Below, piece after piece: positions 7,884 to 16,138 of a DNA stretch of 64,000 nt. Both the position numbers and the translations under genes were made by a program. The notes beneath the pieces were generated by a model that saw only the letters and a program-made list of their open reading frames with translations, ran no database searches and was not told where the DNA came from. The DNA comes from Bacteroidota bacterium (lineage in GTDB: Bacteria; Bacteroidota; Bacteroidia; Bacteroidales; Paludibacteraceae): NCBI GenBank assembly GCA_023391625.1, contig JAEWAN010000006.1, forward strand, positions 62,001-126,000. The letters run 5' to 3'. Positions within the stretch are counted from its first letter, which is position 1; each line of letters opens with the position of its first letter.

Positions 7884-10058
7884 CTATGCCCGAGAAATAC
7901 TTTTCACTCCTTTTACCAGCTTTATTTTCTTTATTATACTTTCCAGGTCTTTATTATCATTGACCATCAATGTGATGTTTCCCTGAAACAATCCTGCGTT
8001 GGAATCAATAGAAATGGAACGCAACTGCATATTTTTTTCTTTAGAAATAAGCGACGTCACGTTTGCTACGATTCCAATATCATCATGCCCTACAATACGC
8101 AAAGTTATCGGATAAAGCGAGCCTACCGATTTTCCCGACCAGCGAGCCTTTACAATACGATAACCGAAACGGGAAATCATCTGCGGAGCATTGGGACAAT
8201 CCGCCCGGTGAATTTTTATACCTCCGGTCACTGATATAAACCCAAACACATCATCGCCATAAATAGGATTACAACACTTAGCCAGTTTAAAATCCACATT
8301 CTTCAGATTCTCCCCTATCACCAGCACATCTTCTTTCGGGTCAAGCTGCTCCGGTTCTCTTGAGAAAGCCTCCGCACTTTTAGGTTCAGGTTCCAGGTTA
8401 GGATCACGTTTATCTATATTCAGATAAGCCTCACGTAAAGAATGGATATCCAGTTTTTCATTAACCACATCCTGATAAAGGTCGCTAACCGTTTTATAAC
8501 CCTTCTTCTTTGCCAGCCTTGATATATTTCCGTCGTCCAGATCAATCTTCCAGTTTTTAAACCGACGCATCAACATCTCACGTCCGGCTTCTGCATCCTT
8601 ATACTCAATATCCTTCAACGCCTGGCGAATTTTATTCTTAGCCTTTGACGTAGATACGATATTCAACCAACCCCGGTTGGGCTTCTGGGTGGGCGAGGTA
8701 AGCACCTCCACCTGATCACCATTACTCAGCACGTATTTTATCGGGACATTTTTCCCGTTCACTTTCGCTCCCACGCATTTACTGCCAAGTTCCGAGTGAA
8801 TGGAAAAAGCGAAATCAAGCACAGTGGCTCCTTTAGGCAGTTTATGTAAATCCCCGTTAGGCGTAAAAACAAACACCTCTTTATCATAGAGGTTAAGTTT
8901 AAACTCATCCATGAAATCTACCGCATTCAATTCCGGATTTTCAAGAATTTCACGAATGTTTTTCAACCATTCATCCATGCCGGATTCACTCTTAATTCCC
9001 TTATATTTCCAGTGGGCAGCCAGACCTTTTTCCGCCACTTCGTCCATCCGTACCGTCCGGATCTGAACTTCCACCCATTTGCCTTCCGGTCCCAACACTG
9101 TGGTATGTAAACTCTCATATCCATTGGATTTAGGGATGGACAGCCAGTCGCGCAAACGTTTCGGGTTAGGCTGGTACATATCCGTAATAATGGAATATGC
9201 CTGCCAGCAGAGGGCTTTCTCCTTTTTGAGAGGGGAATCTATAATGATACGTATGGCAAACAGGTCGTATATATTTTCAAAAGTAGTATTCTGTTTTTTT
9301 ATTTTAGAATAAATAGAATGAATGGATTTTGTACGGCCTTTTATTTCAAAAGGCACACCCAGCACTTTCAGTTTTTCTTTCAAAGGAGCTATAAACTCCG
9401 AGATATAACGGTCGCGTGAACGTTTTGTTTCGTTTAGTTTATGGGCTATCTCCTTGTATATATTACGGTTGATATACTTCAACGACAAATCTTCCAGCTC
9501 GCTTTTTATTGCATACAACCCCATCCTGTGAGCCAACGGAGCATACAAGAACGAGCACTCCCGAGCTATACTTTGCCATACATCTTCCGGATAAGACTCC
9601 AGGGTGCGCATCACATGAAGCCTTTCGGCAACCATGATAAGAATAACCCTCACATCCTCGGCAAAAGTCAGCAACAACTTACGGAAATTCTCCGTTTCAA
9701 TAGAAGCATTACGTTTATACAGGTTTTCCACATGCGACAACCCGTTAATAATAGAATCTACCGAAGTATTAAAACGTTTGTTTACTTCCCCGATTGTTAT
9801 TTCTCCCGCTTCGATAAGCCCCTGCAACATAATACTCAGCACGGCAGGTTTTCCCAACCCTATTTCGTCCAGCACTATGCCGACAATTTCTATCCTATCC
9901 GGAATAGAACGTCCAGGCTGCGGACAGTCCTCTTTTTTATTCCGATAGGATTCCTTCAAAAGCGATTTCAATTCTTTCCGCTCTTTTGCAGAAAGAACAT
10001 TTCCGTGAGAACGCAACAGATGAAGATACTTTTTATGTATGTTATTTGATGAATCCAT
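7884..10058 (-). CDS. relA: RelA-type (p)ppGpp synthetase with degenerate hydrolase domain
   Basis: A long RelA/SpoT homologue of 724 residues from ATG 10058 (an in-frame TTG at 10067 is less likely). The order is pseudo-hydrolase, synthetase, TGS, zinc-finger-like and ACT domains. The synthetase looks active: GRTKSIHSIYSKIK (about 241-254), YDLFAIRIIID (about 264-274), SNGYESLHTTV and EVQIRT (about 330-335). TGS starts near EVFVFTPNGD, the Cys-containing AKCCNPIYGD region precedes the C-terminal ACT (YPITLRIVGHDDIGIV). The hydrolase HD signature (LLHDVVEDT) is replaced by MLQGLIEAGEI, and LADRLHNMRT by VAERLHVMRT, so hydrolysis is probably lost. It responds to amino-acid starvation by converting GTP/GDP plus ATP to (p)ppGpp. 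A separate hydrolase-proficient enzyme must exist elsewhere. Confidence 0.92.
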   Translation of the reverse strand: MDSSNNIHKKYLHLLRSHGNVLSAKERKELKSLLKESYRNKKEDCPQPGRSIPDRIEIVGIVLDEIGLGKPAVLSIMLQGLIEAGEITIGEVNKRFNTSVDSIINGLSHVENLYKRNASIETENFRKLLLTFAEDVRVILIMVAERLHVMRTLESYPEDVWQSIARECSFLYAPLAHRMGLYAIKSELEDLSLKYINRNIYKEIAHKLNETKRSRDRYISEFIAPLKEKLKVLGVPFEIKGRTKSIHSIYSKIKKQNTTFENIYDLFAIRIIIDSPLKKEKALCWQAYSIITDMYQPNPKRLRDWLSIPKSNGYESLHTTVLGPEGKWVEVQIRTVRMDEVAEKGLAAHWKYKGIKSESGMDEWLKNIREILENPELNAVDFMDEFKLNLYDKEVFVFTPNGDLHKLPKGATVLDFAFSIHSELGSKCVGAKVNGKNVPIKYVLSNGDQVEVLTSPTQKPNRGWLNIVSTSKAKNKIRQALKDIEYKDAEAGREMLMRRFKNWKIDLDDGNISRLAKKKGYKTVSDLYQDVVNEKLDIHSLREAYLNIDKRDPNLEPEPKSAEAFSREPEQLDPKEDVLVIGENLKNVDFKLAKCCNPIYGDDVFGFISVTGGIKIHRADCPNAPQMISRFGYRIVKARWSGKSVGSLYPITLRIVGHDDIGIVANVTSLISKEKNMQLRSISIDSNAGLFQGNITLMVNDNKDLESIIKKIKLVKGVKSISRA

Positions 10059-10091
10059 AAATTCCAAGGATAGATTTACCTCGCAAATTTA

Positions 10092-10123
10092 CAAAAATAA
10101 CCCGACATAATTTCTGAATACAA
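10092..10123 (-). promoter_or_regulatory. Putative promoter of relA
   Basis: On the reverse strand TTG (10123-10121) is followed after 21 bases by TATTTTTG (10099-10092), a consensus Bacteroidetes promoter 34 bases before the relA start. A second -7-like TAAATTTG lies at 10091-10084. Confidence 0.55.
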
Positions 10124-10168
10124 CAGGAAGTTTAAGAACTTTACATGAATCCTCCCGGACACGAGGTA

Positions 10169-10199
10169 TTGCATATACGAAAAAAAAAATCTATCTTTG
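10169..10199 (+). promoter_or_regulatory. Promoter of rplY operon
   Basis: TTG 10169-10171, a 20-base spacer and TATCTTTG 10192-10199 match the Bacteroidetes consensus. It lies about 97 bases before rplY, leaving an untranslated leader of roughly 90 bases. rplY, pth, hslR and DUF4924 follow with short gaps and are probably one transcript. Confidence 0.75.
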
Positions 10200-10296
10200 C
10201 CCCGCTTTTTGAAAAAGAAAGTGTGATGGGAAATTAAGCAACTAATCACTTAAACAACAAATGCTTAAATTTTGAGTAACACAAAAAAATTAAACA

Positions 10297-10878
10297 ATGA
10301 AAACATTTGAATTAAGCGGAAAAATCAGAACTGATTTAGGAAAGAAAGCAGCTAAAGCTATCAGAACAGAAGATGCAGTACCTTGCGTATTATACGGAGG
10401 CGAAGCTAACATCAACTTTACTGCAACTAACTCTGATTTGCGTAAATTGATTTATACTCCGGATGTACACCTGGTAGAACTTAGCGTTGACGGAAAAGCA
10501 TGCAAAGCTATCGTAAAAGACATCCAGTTCCATCCGGTTAACGATAGAATAATGCACATTGACTTTCTTGAAGTAAACGACAAGAAACCAGTTGCAGTTG
10601 AAATCCCAGTAAAACTTTCAGGTTTGGCAGAAGGTGTTAAAGCCGGGGGTAAATTAAGCCTGGAAATGCGTAAACTGAAAGTAAAAGGTATCTACAGCCA
10701 GATTCCGGAAAACATCGTTATCGATGTAACTCCACTAGGTTTAGGTAAATCTATTCAGGTAGGTCAGGTTTCTGTTGAAAACTTGGAAATACTAAATGCT
10801 AAAAACGCTGTTGTAGCACAGGTTAAATTAACAAGAGCTGCTCGTGGAGCCGCTGCTGCTGCCGCTGCCGGAAAATAA
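10297..10878 (+). CDS. rplY: 50S ribosomal protein L25 (CTC form)
   Basis: A 193-residue protein with the N-terminal L25 5S-rRNA-binding domain (about 5-92: VPCVLYGG, AIVKDIQFHPV, HIDFLEV) and the C-terminal TL5/CTC beta domain (about 95-180: VPVKLSGLAEGVKAGG, LPxNI-like IPENIVIDVTPLGLG). It ends in an Ala-rich low-complexity tail, as many CTC-type L25 proteins do. It binds 5S rRNA in the large subunit. pth follows after 11 bases, a very common pairing. Confidence 0.95.
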   Translation: MKTFELSGKIRTDLGKKAAKAIRTEDAVPCVLYGGEANINFTATNSDLRKLIYTPDVHLVELSVDGKACKAIVKDIQFHPVNDRIMHIDFLEVNDKKPVAVEIPVKLSGLAEGVKAGGKLSLEMRKLKVKGIYSQIPENIVIDVTPLGLGKSIQVGQVSVENLEILNAKNAVVAQVKLTRAARGAAAAAAAGK

Positions 10879-10889
10879 TAAACGATCTT

Positions 10890-11453
10890 ATGAAATACTT
10901 GATTGTCGGTTTGGGTAATATCGGACCAGAATACCAGGATACCCGCCACAATATAGGATTTACAGTGTTGGACGCTTTAGCTAAAGCGTCCAATGCTTTT
11001 TTTACAGACAACCGTTACGGGGCAACCTGCGAGGTGAAAGTAAAAGGGCACACACTGATCCTGTTAAAACCATCTACTTTTATGAATCTAAGCGGCATGG
11101 CTGTGCGCTACTGGATGAATAAAGAAAAAATAGAACTGGAAAATATGTTGATTGTGGTGGACGACCTGGCACTCCCGTTTGGTACGCTCAGGCTAAAGCC
11201 GCAAGGTTCACACGCCGGTCATAACGGATTACGCAACATACAGGACATTCTGGGGCACAGCAATTATTGCCGGTTACGTTTTGGCATAGGCAACAATTTT
11301 CCTAAAGGCCAACAAATAAACTATGTGCTGGGCAAATGGACGGAAGAAGAGAACCAACAGTTACCCCTAAGAGTCGATTTGGCTGTTGAAATGATTAAAA
11401 GTTTCTGCCTTGCCGGAATACAGACAACCATGAACCAGTATAACAACAAATAG
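10890..11453 (+). CDS. pth: Peptidyl-tRNA hydrolase
   Basis: A 187-residue enzyme that releases peptides from prematurely dropped peptidyl-tRNA. The active-site set is complete: Asn10 (LGNIGPEY), catalytic His20 (TRHNIGF), Asn66 (TFMNLSG), Asp91/92 (VVDDLALP) and Asn112 (GSHAGHNGL). The length agrees with the family. It sits between rplY and hslR in an apparent translation-related operon. Confidence 0.96.
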   Translation: MKYLIVGLGNIGPEYQDTRHNIGFTVLDALAKASNAFFTDNRYGATCEVKVKGHTLILLKPSTFMNLSGMAVRYWMNKEKIELENMLIVVDDLALPFGTLRLKPQGSHAGHNGLRNIQDILGHSNYCRLRFGIGNNFPKGQQINYVLGKWTEEENQQLPLRVDLAVEMIKSFCLAGIQTTMNQYNNK

Positions 11454-11484
11454 CCGGGTTCATACGTTTTAAAGAACAGAAGCT

Positions 11485-11913
11485 ATGAAAACAGAAGTAA
11501 GAATTGACAAATGGCTATGGGCCGTACGGCTTTTCAAAACCCGTTCACTGGCTGCCGAGGCTTGTAAAAAAGGACGGGTGTTAATGGGAGGTGTGCCGGT
11601 AAAACCTTCACGCAATATAAAAACAGGCGATGTCATATCCATAAAACGCAATCCCGTATTGTTTTCATTCAAGGTTCTTGCTCTTAGTGAAAACCGGATG
11701 AACGCCAAACTGGTTCCCGAATTTATGAAAGACGTCACGACACCGGATCAACTGGAACTAATCGAATTAGGAAAACTTGCCGGACAGATGGGACGTGCCC
11801 GGGGAACCGGACGACCTACTAAAAAAGAACGCCGGGAACTGGACAGTTTCATCACGCCGTATTATATTGACGATGACTTTGACTGGGACGAGGATGATAC
11901 CGAAGAAGATTAA
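11485..11913 (+). CDS. hslR: S4-domain RNA-binding protein, Hsp15-like
   Basis: A 142-residue protein with an S4 RNA-binding domain at the N-terminus (RIDKWLWAVRLFKTRSLA, about 5-22, then GRVLMGG and KTGDVIS). A basic linker follows, including GRPTKKERREL, and the C-terminus is acidic (DDFDWDEDDTEED). Hsp15 binds free 50S subunits carrying a nascent chain and helps rescue them, which fits the pth neighbour 31 bases upstream. The acidic tail is a common variation in Bacteroidetes. Confidence 0.9.
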   Translation: MKTEVRIDKWLWAVRLFKTRSLAAEACKKGRVLMGGVPVKPSRNIKTGDVISIKRNPVLFSFKVLALSENRMNAKLVPEFMKDVTTPDQLELIELGKLAGQMGRARGTGRPTKKERRELDSFITPYYIDDDFDWDEDDTEED

Positions 11914-11932
11914 TTTCTGAAAATCAACGACA

Positions 11933-12481
11933 ATGATTATTGCTCAAAAACTAAAAAAACAGAACATCATAGAATATCTGCTCTATATGTGGCAGATAGA
12001 AGACCTCATCCGTGCCTGCAAATTCAACATTGATCTGATTAATGAACAGATTATAGCAAAATACAAAGATCTGCCGGAGGATGAACGTCATGCCATTTAC
12101 GAATGGTATGAAAGTATCATTGAAATGATGAAGCTTGAAGGAGTTCAGGAGCACGGGCACATACAGTTGAATAAAAACATTATTCTTGAGTTGAACGAAC
12201 TTCACCAGAACCTTTTACGTTCCGGAAAAGATCCCGGTTATTCCGCCAAATTTTATCATGTATTACCCTATATTACCCAGTTAAGGCAACAGCAAAACGA
12301 CACATCCATCAGTGATATTGAAATATGCTTTAACTTCCTGTACGGCATTTTGTTATTACGTATCCAGAGAAAGGAAATCACACAGCAAACAGCACAAGCG
12401 CAGGAAGAGATCAGCAAATTCATGATATTACTTGCCAAAAATTATCAATTGTACAAATCAGGAGAATTATCCTTTGAATAA
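11933..12481 (+). CDS. DUF4924-family protein
   Basis: A 182-residue, mostly helical protein starting MIIAQKLKKQNIIEYLLYMW, the characteristic opening of DUF4924 proteins that are restricted to Bacteroidetes. No signal, membrane segment or catalytic motif is visible, so a cytosolic role is likely but unknown. It follows hslR by 19 bases and overlaps the likely rmlA promoter at its 3' end. Family assignment is from memory of the conserved N-terminus. Confidence 0.75.
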   Translation: MIIAQKLKKQNIIEYLLYMWQIEDLIRACKFNIDLINEQIIAKYKDLPEDERHAIYEWYESIIEMMKLEGVQEHGHIQLNKNIILELNELHQNLLRSGKDPGYSAKFYHVLPYITQLRQQQNDTSISDIEICFNFLYGILLLRIQRKEITQQTAQAQEEISKFMILLAKNYQLYKSGELSFE

Positions 12482-12502
12482 AGAATAAATTTTATACTTT
12501 TG
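12474..12502 (+). promoter_or_regulatory. Putative promoter of rmlACD
   Basis: TTG 12474-12476, an 18-base spacer and TACTTTTG 12495-12502, partly inside the last codons of the DUF4924 gene and 40 bases before rmlA. The spacer is one base short of the usual range. Confidence 0.55.
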
Positions 12503-12541
12503 ACAAAGAAATAGGCATTTTGCCATTAAAAAAGTAATCTT

Positions 12542-13411
12542 ATGAAAGGTATTATCCTTGCCGGAGGCTCCGGAACACGTTTATATCCCATAACAAAAAG
12601 TATATCCAAACAAATCATCCCTGTGTACGACAAACCGATGATTTACTATCCGCTATCCGTTTTGATGTTAGCCGGTATAAGGGATATATTGATTATTTCC
12701 ACTCCACAGGATATTCATCTTTATGAGAACTTACTGGGCAAAGGGTCTGACTTAGGTATTAACATAGAATATGCCATTCAACCATCCCCGGACGGGCTGG
12801 CGCAAGCTTTTATCATCGGAGAAAAATTCATCGGCAATGACAGCGTGTGCATGATCCTGGGAGACAATATTTTTTACGGATTCGACTTCTCACGCAGTCT
12901 TCGGGAAGCAGCCCGGCTACAGGAAGGAGCATTAGTGTTCGGTTATTATGTAAATGATCCTGAACGCTATGGAGTTGCAGAGTTTGACAACACAGGAAAA
13001 GTCATTTCCTTAGAGGAAAAACCTATGCAACCGAAATCCAATTATGCTGTCACCGGCCTGTACTTCTACGGAAACGACGTAATAAGCAAGGCCAAAGGCC
13101 TAAAACCGTCTAAACGTGGAGAACTGGAAATCACCGACCTGAACCGCTTGTATCTGGAAGAAGGACGGTTGAATCTGAAAATCATGGGTCGGGGCATGGC
13201 ATGGCTGGACACCGGTACGCATGACAGTTTACTGGAAGCCTCTAATTTCATATCCACCATAGAAAACCGTCAGGGTCTGAAAGTTGCCTGCCTGGAAGAA
13301 ATAGCCTACAGAAACGGTTATATAAACAAGGCACAACTGCTGAAACTGGCAGAACCTTTAAAGAAAAGTCATTACGGAGATTATCTGGTTAAGATAGCGA
13401 ACGAAAAATAA
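12542..13411 (+). CDS. rmlA: Glucose-1-phosphate thymidylyltransferase
   Basis: A 289-residue sugar-nucleotide pyrophosphorylase that makes dTDP-glucose from glucose-1-phosphate and dTTP, the first step to dTDP-L-rhamnose. It opens with the nucleotide-binding LAGGSGTRLYPIT (6-18), followed by SKQIIPVYDKPMIYYPLS. Also present are the metal-binding ILGDNIFYG (about 107-115), EEKP (about 159) and WLDTGTHDSLLEAS (about 222-235). Full family length. rmlC begins 2 bases after its stop. Confidence 0.96.
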   Translation: MKGIILAGGSGTRLYPITKSISKQIIPVYDKPMIYYPLSVLMLAGIRDILIISTPQDIHLYENLLGKGSDLGINIEYAIQPSPDGLAQAFIIGEKFIGNDSVCMILGDNIFYGFDFSRSLREAARLQEGALVFGYYVNDPERYGVAEFDNTGKVISLEEKPMQPKSNYAVTGLYFYGNDVISKAKGLKPSKRGELEITDLNRLYLEEGRLNLKIMGRGMAWLDTGTHDSLLEASNFISTIENRQGLKVACLEEIAYRNGYINKAQLLKLAEPLKKSHYGDYLVKIANEK

Positions 13412-13413
13412 TT

Positions 13414-13962
13414 ATGGAAATAATAGAAACACCCATTAAGGATTTAGTAATAATTAAACCCCGCATATTTGAAGACAAAAGGGGATTCTTCTGTGAAACT
13501 TACAACGAAAAAGCATACAAAGCTGCCGGCATAAGCAATACTTTTTGCCAGGACAATCAATCCAAATCTTCCTACGGAGTTATCCGTGGACTGCACTACC
13601 AGTTAGCTCCGTACAGCCAGGCTAAACTGGTTTCCGTTATACAAGGCAAGGTACTGGACGTAGCAGTGGACTTACGGAAAGACTCCCCTACTTACGGACA
13701 GTGGTACGGCGTAGAACTGTCGCTGGACAACCACCTGCAATTTCTCATACCGAAAGGATTTGCACACGGATTTTCCGTTTTGAGCGAAACAGCTATCTTT
13801 TCCTACAAATGCGATGATTATTACAATCCCGCAGCAGAACGCGGTATCCTGTTCAATGATCCGGCCTTGAATATCGACTGGAAAATTCCGGCAGACCAGG
13901 CTATCATTTCCGACAAGGATATAAAACATCCGCTTTTTCAGAATGCTGAAATGAATTTTTAA
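13414..13962 (+). CDS. rmlC: dTDP-4-dehydrorhamnose 3,5-epimerase
   Basis: A 182-residue cupin-fold epimerase, third enzyme of dTDP-L-rhamnose synthesis. The catalytic-base motif IRGLHYQ (about 57-63) and the partner region LDVAVDLRKDSPTYG are seen, followed by PKGFAHGF (about 114-121) and YKCDDYYNP. It is nearly contiguous with rmlA and 44 bases before rmlD. Confidence 0.95.
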   Translation: MEIIETPIKDLVIIKPRIFEDKRGFFCETYNEKAYKAAGISNTFCQDNQSKSSYGVIRGLHYQLAPYSQAKLVSVIQGKVLDVAVDLRKDSPTYGQWYGVELSLDNHLQFLIPKGFAHGFSVLSETAIFSYKCDDYYNPAAERGILFNDPALNIDWKIPADQAIISDKDIKHPLFQNAEMNF

Positions 13963-14006
13963 ACAAACTGCGTCTTAAAAAACATTCCGTATAAACACAA
14001 GATATC

Positions 14007-14873
14007 ATGCAAACAATTCTGGTCACAGGAAGCCAGGGACAGTTAGGCAATGAAATGCAAACCATTGCACGCCAGTATCCGGGCTATCAATTCATCTTCA
14101 CTGATGTGGACGAGTTAGATATAACCAATAAGGAAAGCCTGGAGAAATTCATCTCCGGAAATAAAATAAATTACCTGATTAACTGTGCTGCATACACATC
14201 GGTAGATGCAGCGGAAGAACAGGTGGACTTATGTTACCTGATTAATCGGGATGCAGTAAAAAACATCGGGGAAGTTACGGCACAGCACAATATTCAGGTC
14301 ATCCACGTATCTACCGACTACGTTTTTAACGGAAAAAGTTACCTTCCTTATACAGAAGATATGCCTGTATCACCAACAAGCATATACGGAAAATCAAAAC
14401 GGGCAGGTGAAGAAGAACTGTTAAAAGCCAACCCTACTTCTATCATCATACGTACTTCTTGGCTGTATTCTTCTTTTGGCAACAACTTTGTGAAAACAAT
14501 GCTCCGGTTAGGAAACGAACGCGATTCCCTGAACGTCGTTTTCGACCAGGTGGGTACTCCTACTTATGCAGCAGATTTGGCTACAGCCATCATGTCCATT
14601 ATAGATGGTGGAAAATGGGAATCCGGCATTTATCATTTTTCTGACGAAGGTGTATGCAGCTGGTACGACTTTACTAAAACCATCCATAAACTGGCCGGCA
14701 TACAATGCGATGTAAAACCCATAGAGACAAAAGATTATCCAGCCAAAACGCCACGCCCGTATTACAGCGTGCTAAACAAGGCTAAAATTAAATCCACATA
14801 CGGCATCAACATACCCCATTGGGAAGAAAGCCTCATCCATTGTCTGAAACTACTATCCGGTAATAAACAATAA
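14007..14873 (+). CDS. rmlD: dTDP-4-dehydrorhamnose reductase
   Basis: A 288-residue short-chain dehydrogenase/reductase that finishes dTDP-L-rhamnose. The NAD(P)-binding VTGSQGQLGNE (5-15), NCAAYTSVDAAE (about 59-70), STDYVFNG (about 105-112) and the catalytic YGKSK (about 129-133) are intact. dTDP-rhamnose feeds O-antigen and glycan synthesis. No rmlB (dTDP-glucose 4,6-dehydratase) accompanies the three genes here. It converges on rnhB with only 3 bases between stop codons. Confidence 0.95.
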   Translation: MQTILVTGSQGQLGNEMQTIARQYPGYQFIFTDVDELDITNKESLEKFISGNKINYLINCAAYTSVDAAEEQVDLCYLINRDAVKNIGEVTAQHNIQVIHVSTDYVFNGKSYLPYTEDMPVSPTSIYGKSKRAGEEELLKANPTSIIIRTSWLYSSFGNNFVKTMLRLGNERDSLNVVFDQVGTPTYAADLATAIMSIIDGGKWESGIYHFSDEGVCSWYDFTKTIHKLAGIQCDVKPIETKDYPAKTPRPYYSVLNKAKIKSTYGINIPHWEESLIHCLKLLSGNKQ

Positions 14874-14876
14874 GGT

Positions 14877-15479
14877 CTATATCAACCGGTAACTCATCCG
14901 GTGGTAAGGAGTCGTTCCGAATTGACGGATGGCTTCCCGGTGTTTCCGGGTAGGATAAGCTTTGTTTTTGCCCCAGTCATAAACAGGATATTCCTCATGT
15001 AGCTTTTGCATCAACTCATCCCGGTGAGTTTTAGCCAGTACAGAAGCGGCAGCGATAGATAAATACTTACTATCTCCTTTCACCACCGTAGCATGGGGAA
15101 TATCATGATAGGGTTTAAATTTATTCCCATCCACTATAATAAACTCTGGCCGTAAGGCAAGCATGTCCAAGGCCCTGTGCATAGCCAGAATAGAAGCATT
15201 CAGTATATTTATTTCATCAATTTCCCGGTTATCAACCATAGCCACCCCCCAGCACAATGCCTGGGTTTCTATTACCGGACGCAGCAAATCACGCTCTTTT
15301 TCCGTCAATTGCTTGGAATCATTCAATTGAGGGCATATAAAATCATCTGGCAGAATAACTGCCGCCGCAACCACCGGACCGGCCAGACATCCCCTGCCCG
15401 CCTCATCGCATCCACACTCCAAAGCAAAAGAAGAGTATTTATTTAACAAAGGAATCCTGTCAGTCTTTTTCATTTTCAT
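14877..15479 (-). CDS. rnhB: Ribonuclease HII
   Basis: A 200-residue RNase H-fold enzyme that removes RNA and single ribonucleotides from DNA. The signature CDEAGRGCLAGP (24-35) carries the first catalytic Asp25-Glu26. The later acidic residues are in HRALDML and IIVDGNKF, followed by KGDSKYLSIAAASVLAKTHRD. The start codon overlaps the cvpA gene by 20 bases, so the two are translationally coupled. It may begin at the second Met. Confidence 0.95.
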   Translation of the reverse strand: MKMKKTDRIPLLNKYSSFALECGCDEAGRGCLAGPVVAAAVILPDDFICPQLNDSKQLTEKERDLLRPVIETQALCWGVAMVDNREIDEINILNASILAMHRALDMLALRPEFIIVDGNKFKPYHDIPHATVVKGDSKYLSIAAASVLAKTHRDELMQKLHEEYPVYDWGKNKAYPTRKHREAIRQFGTTPYHRMSYRLI

Positions 15480-15969
15480 CCTCTATAAAAAACACCTTAG
15501 CTTCTTCCCACAGAGTAGGACTTAGCTTCATCATAGGTTCATACGCAATGGAATTTTCTTTTGTTTCTTTTTTTACAAAAGAAAAACGGGCATCCAATAC
15601 AGCAAACACGTTTAGCAAAACGCTTACAATCAACGCCAGCTTCAAACCGCCGAAAATACCACCCAGTAATTTATTCAGCCCGCCCAAAGCTATGGCAGAA
15701 AATAACTTATCTATCATATTGGCGACCAATAGCAAAAGGATGGCAATCACAACAAACAATATCAGGTATGACACCGGTTTTGCCGTAGCCGGCTGCATGT
15801 CAAAAGCAGACAGAAGCAGTGCTGACACTTGAGGTTCAAACAGTTTGGCACCCAATATTCCTAAAATAATGGCTGCCAGCGAAGTCAACTCCTTAACCAG
15901 TCCTTTAAACAGGCCAAAGACAAAACCGATCAAAATCGGTATGAAAATAATTAAATCCAATACATTCAT
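15460..15969 (-). CDS. CvpA-family inner-membrane protein
   Basis: A 169-residue protein with four hydrophobic helices in its first 125 residues (near 3-22, 28-45, 65-84 and 105-122). It has the CvpA opening MNVLDLIIFIPILIGFVFGLFKG and the GGLNKLLGGIFGGLK loop before the last helix. The C-terminal 45 residues are charged and cytosolic or periplasmic. CvpA (colicin V production) proteins affect envelope integrity; their biochemical role is unresolved. It heads a two-gene unit with rnhB. Confidence 0.88.
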   Translation of the reverse strand: MNVLDLIIFIPILIGFVFGLFKGLVKELTSLAAIILGILGAKLFEPQVSALLLSAFDMQPATAKPVSYLILFVVIAILLLLVANMIDKLFSAIALGGLNKLLGGIFGGLKLALIVSVLLNVFAVLDARFSFVKKETKENSIAYEPMMKLSPTLWEEAKVFFIEDENEKD

Positions 15970-16013
15970 CCTGCAATAAAAAATCTATCTGTACATAAAA
16001 ATATGAGTATTTG

Positions 16014-16043
16014 CAAAGATAATTAATTCACAATGAAGAACAA
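16014..16043 (-). promoter_or_regulatory. Promoter of cvpA-rnhB
   Basis: Reverse strand TTG (16043-16041), 19-base spacer, TATCTTTG (16021-16014), 45 bases before the cvpA start; matches the Bacteroidetes consensus exactly. Confidence 0.75.
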
Positions 16044-16138
16044 CAGACAAAAAAGGATTTATCCTATCCAAACACGAGGGAGAAAAAATAAATAATTATA
16101 TTTGAATCCGCTATTAACTACCATTTGAATATCACCGC

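Noticed and set aside
10820..10878. Ala-rich 3' end of rplY as frameshift or repeat expansion
   Set aside because: Ala-rich tails are common in CTC-type L25 proteins and the frame is intact.
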